Source: Ornithodoros turicata (Eukaryota > Arthropoda > Arachnida > Ixodida > Argasidae). From it: a stretch of 64,000 nucleotides of DNA. This document shows positions 62,737 through 64,000 of this stretch, piece by piece. The position numbers and the translations under genes were made by a program. The stretch covers positions 57,082,841-57,146,840 of the forward strand of contig NC_088206.1 of assembly GCF_037126465.1 (NCBI RefSeq), read 5' to 3'. Each line of letters starts with the position of its first letter. Within the stretch, counting starts at the first letter, position 1. The notes under the pieces are model-generated. The model saw only the letters and a program-made list of their open reading frames with translations, had not been told where the DNA came from and made no database searches.

Positions 62737-63795
62737 AGGAGGAAATCCTTGCTGCTCTCTTCAACTGTGTCGTTAAAGAGTCGCTGTTTGTTGGTCCCGT
62801 ATATTGAACAATAGTGAGAGTAGGCAAGCTGGTCGGCTGTTTACAGCAGGAACAAAATGCACAGATTAAGCATGATACGTAGGCATGAGCCACAACGGTA
62901 CCTAGGGTTTCACATCTGTATGGTTTTAAAAATGCCAAAGATGATTGAGATTCATTTGTCAAACACATTTTAGAATTGTTTTCATCATTTACGTAGGGAC
63001 ACAGGATTACATTGGTGACTTGCCACATTACACTTTCTTATCAACATGGTGTTGTGATTTTTACCAGTCATTTAAAAACTGTAACACCATAACTGCTCAA
63101 TAATTTCACATTTAACATCATCTACATTCGTCCGCTCGGCTGCTGAAAAAAAAAAGCTCTCAGGACTCAGGAATAAAAATTTCGATACTTTCAGTGGAGG
63201 ATCGTTGAGGTAACGGCTTTGGCTTTCACTAAGGCAAAATCAACGATCTCGTTTCATGAATTTAATAAGCACAAAAAATGTGCACTTCTTTTCTTCTCCA
63301 TAAAATTATTGCACTCATTACATGATACTGTGTGACTTGTACAATTTGTGTGTGTGTGTATCATTTTTAATTTTGAATTGTTTGTGCACACATTTTGTGT
63401 GTAGATTTGATGCAGCTGTTCACGCACAACAAAGTCTACGTATGTCTTGTTTGTGCCAAATGAAATGCGCACTCCAGTTTTGCATGCATTTGGTGCAACC
63501 CTAGCACACAGTGGAACCATCTTGTGTTGTTCACTTGGGAACTTACTTGTTTGACACTTTGAAAATGCCCATCTTATGGTCAGGATCAAGCACTCATCAC
63601 CCATTGGTCAAGGACCAACCCGTGAAGTCTAATAGCGTCGTTATTAACGTTTTATTTCATGGAGTTTTAAGTGCTATATAAGTTATCACATATACTGCTA
63701 TCAGGTCAGGTCTTCACTCGTTCACTGGGCATACTGTTCGTTCACGTTATGAATACTCGTTCAAACCCATAGCTCAGCATTTAGGGCCTCGAAAA
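62737..63795. other. Downstream of the hydrolase, no further gene seen
   Basis: AATAAA at 63172-63177 is a possible poly(A) signal for the hydrolase, about 435 bases past the stop. A short GT run is near 63346-63360. Open frames here lack recognisable domains. Confidence 0.4.
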
Positions 63796-63867
63796 TTCAC
63801 GATCACAATCATCTGATAAGGCGTGAGTTCAGCCGCGGCTACAAACTCGTGAAGGTCGACATGGCGT

Positions 63868-63990
63868 ATCGGTGAGCTCGATCATACTGCATATTAGCAC
63901 ACTCACCAGATGACACCACACCTGCTCTGTTTAGAAGTGTGATGTTATCTGCTGAGCGCACTAATATGCGTCATGATCGAGCTCACCGAT
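63868..63990. repeat. Foldback repeat at the right edge
   Basis: ATCGGTGAGCTCGATCAT pairs with the complement ending at 63990. GATCACAATCA at about 63800 also has its complement at the very end, so the element may extend past the window. Confidence 0.7.
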
Positions 63991-64000
63991 TGTGATTGTG

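Noticed and set aside
63254..63604. A 116-codon minus-strand frame after the hydrolase
   Set aside because: No domain, low-complexity stretches, and no splice or poly(A) context.
1..64000. CRISPR arrays, operons, bacterial promoters or tRNA/rRNA genes
   Set aside because: The sequence is eukaryotic. No direct-repeat/spacer array, no rRNA and no complete tRNA cloverleaf was found; the tRNA-like stretch at 61588 fits a SINE better.

Overview
The window is eukaryotic nuclear DNA and most likely comes from a hard tick (Ixodida) or a close chelicerate relative. The evidence is a secreted type 2 cystatin of the kind ticks carry in number, spliced genes with short exons and long transposon-filled introns, an arthropod-type TTAGG motif inside a mobile element, and a mixed load of hAT, mariner, pogo/Tigger, Penelope, L1/Tx1-like, RNase-H LINE, BEL/Pao and Ty3/gypsy sequence. 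The species is inferred from these families only.

Four host genes are supported. (1) A single-exon SLC22-type organic ion transporter lies on the minus strand at 1159-3441. (2) A three-exon secreted cystatin lies on the minus strand at 23016-23899 (134 aa, all inhibitory motifs). (3) A complete ten-exon ADCK1-type mitochondrial ABC1 atypical kinase lies on the minus strand from 56354 to 39450 (525 aa, all phases close). (4) A six-exon membrane-anchored epoxide hydrolase-like alpha/beta hydrolase lies on the plus strand at 57748-62736 (336 aa). ADCK1 and the hydrolase are divergent, with about 1.4 kb between their start codons. Each of these two genes has one intron for which only a GC-AG boundary keeps the frame.

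Layout: 1-1060, LINE remnant; 1.1-3.4 kb, transporter; 4.9-6.9 kb, a hAT-type element carrying a second one; 7.3-8.6 kb, LINE RNase H piece; 9.5-15.4 kb, a minus-strand L1/Tx1-like LINE broken by a MITE and by a BEL/Pao element that itself holds a TTAA-site MITE; 16-22.8 kb, foldback, hAT and mariner elements; 23-23.9 kb, cystatin; 24.7-26.6 kb, a large foldback element split by a hAT-like element made of CCTCACG repeats; 27.1-29.1 kb, TRIM-like and mariner relics; 29.1-30.7 kb, repeats; 30.8-36.3 kb, a near-complete but disabled Ty3/gypsy element; 36.5-37.8 kb, repeats; 39.4-56.4 kb, ADCK1 with insertions in its introns; 57.7-62.7 kb, the hydrolase gene; then a tail with small repeats.

The strongest pattern is dense nesting of class II elements with readable footprints. 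Twelve have 8-bp target duplications, seven of them exact on my reading, with ends mostly of the hAT YARNG type. Several sit inside one another, so their relative order can be read from the sequence. I see no new multi-gene system. The more unusual items are the two GC-AG introns, a hydrolase whose usual charge-relay Asp position is Ser, a mariner whose third catalytic Asp is Asn, and a hAT-like element whose interior is a degenerate minisatellite.
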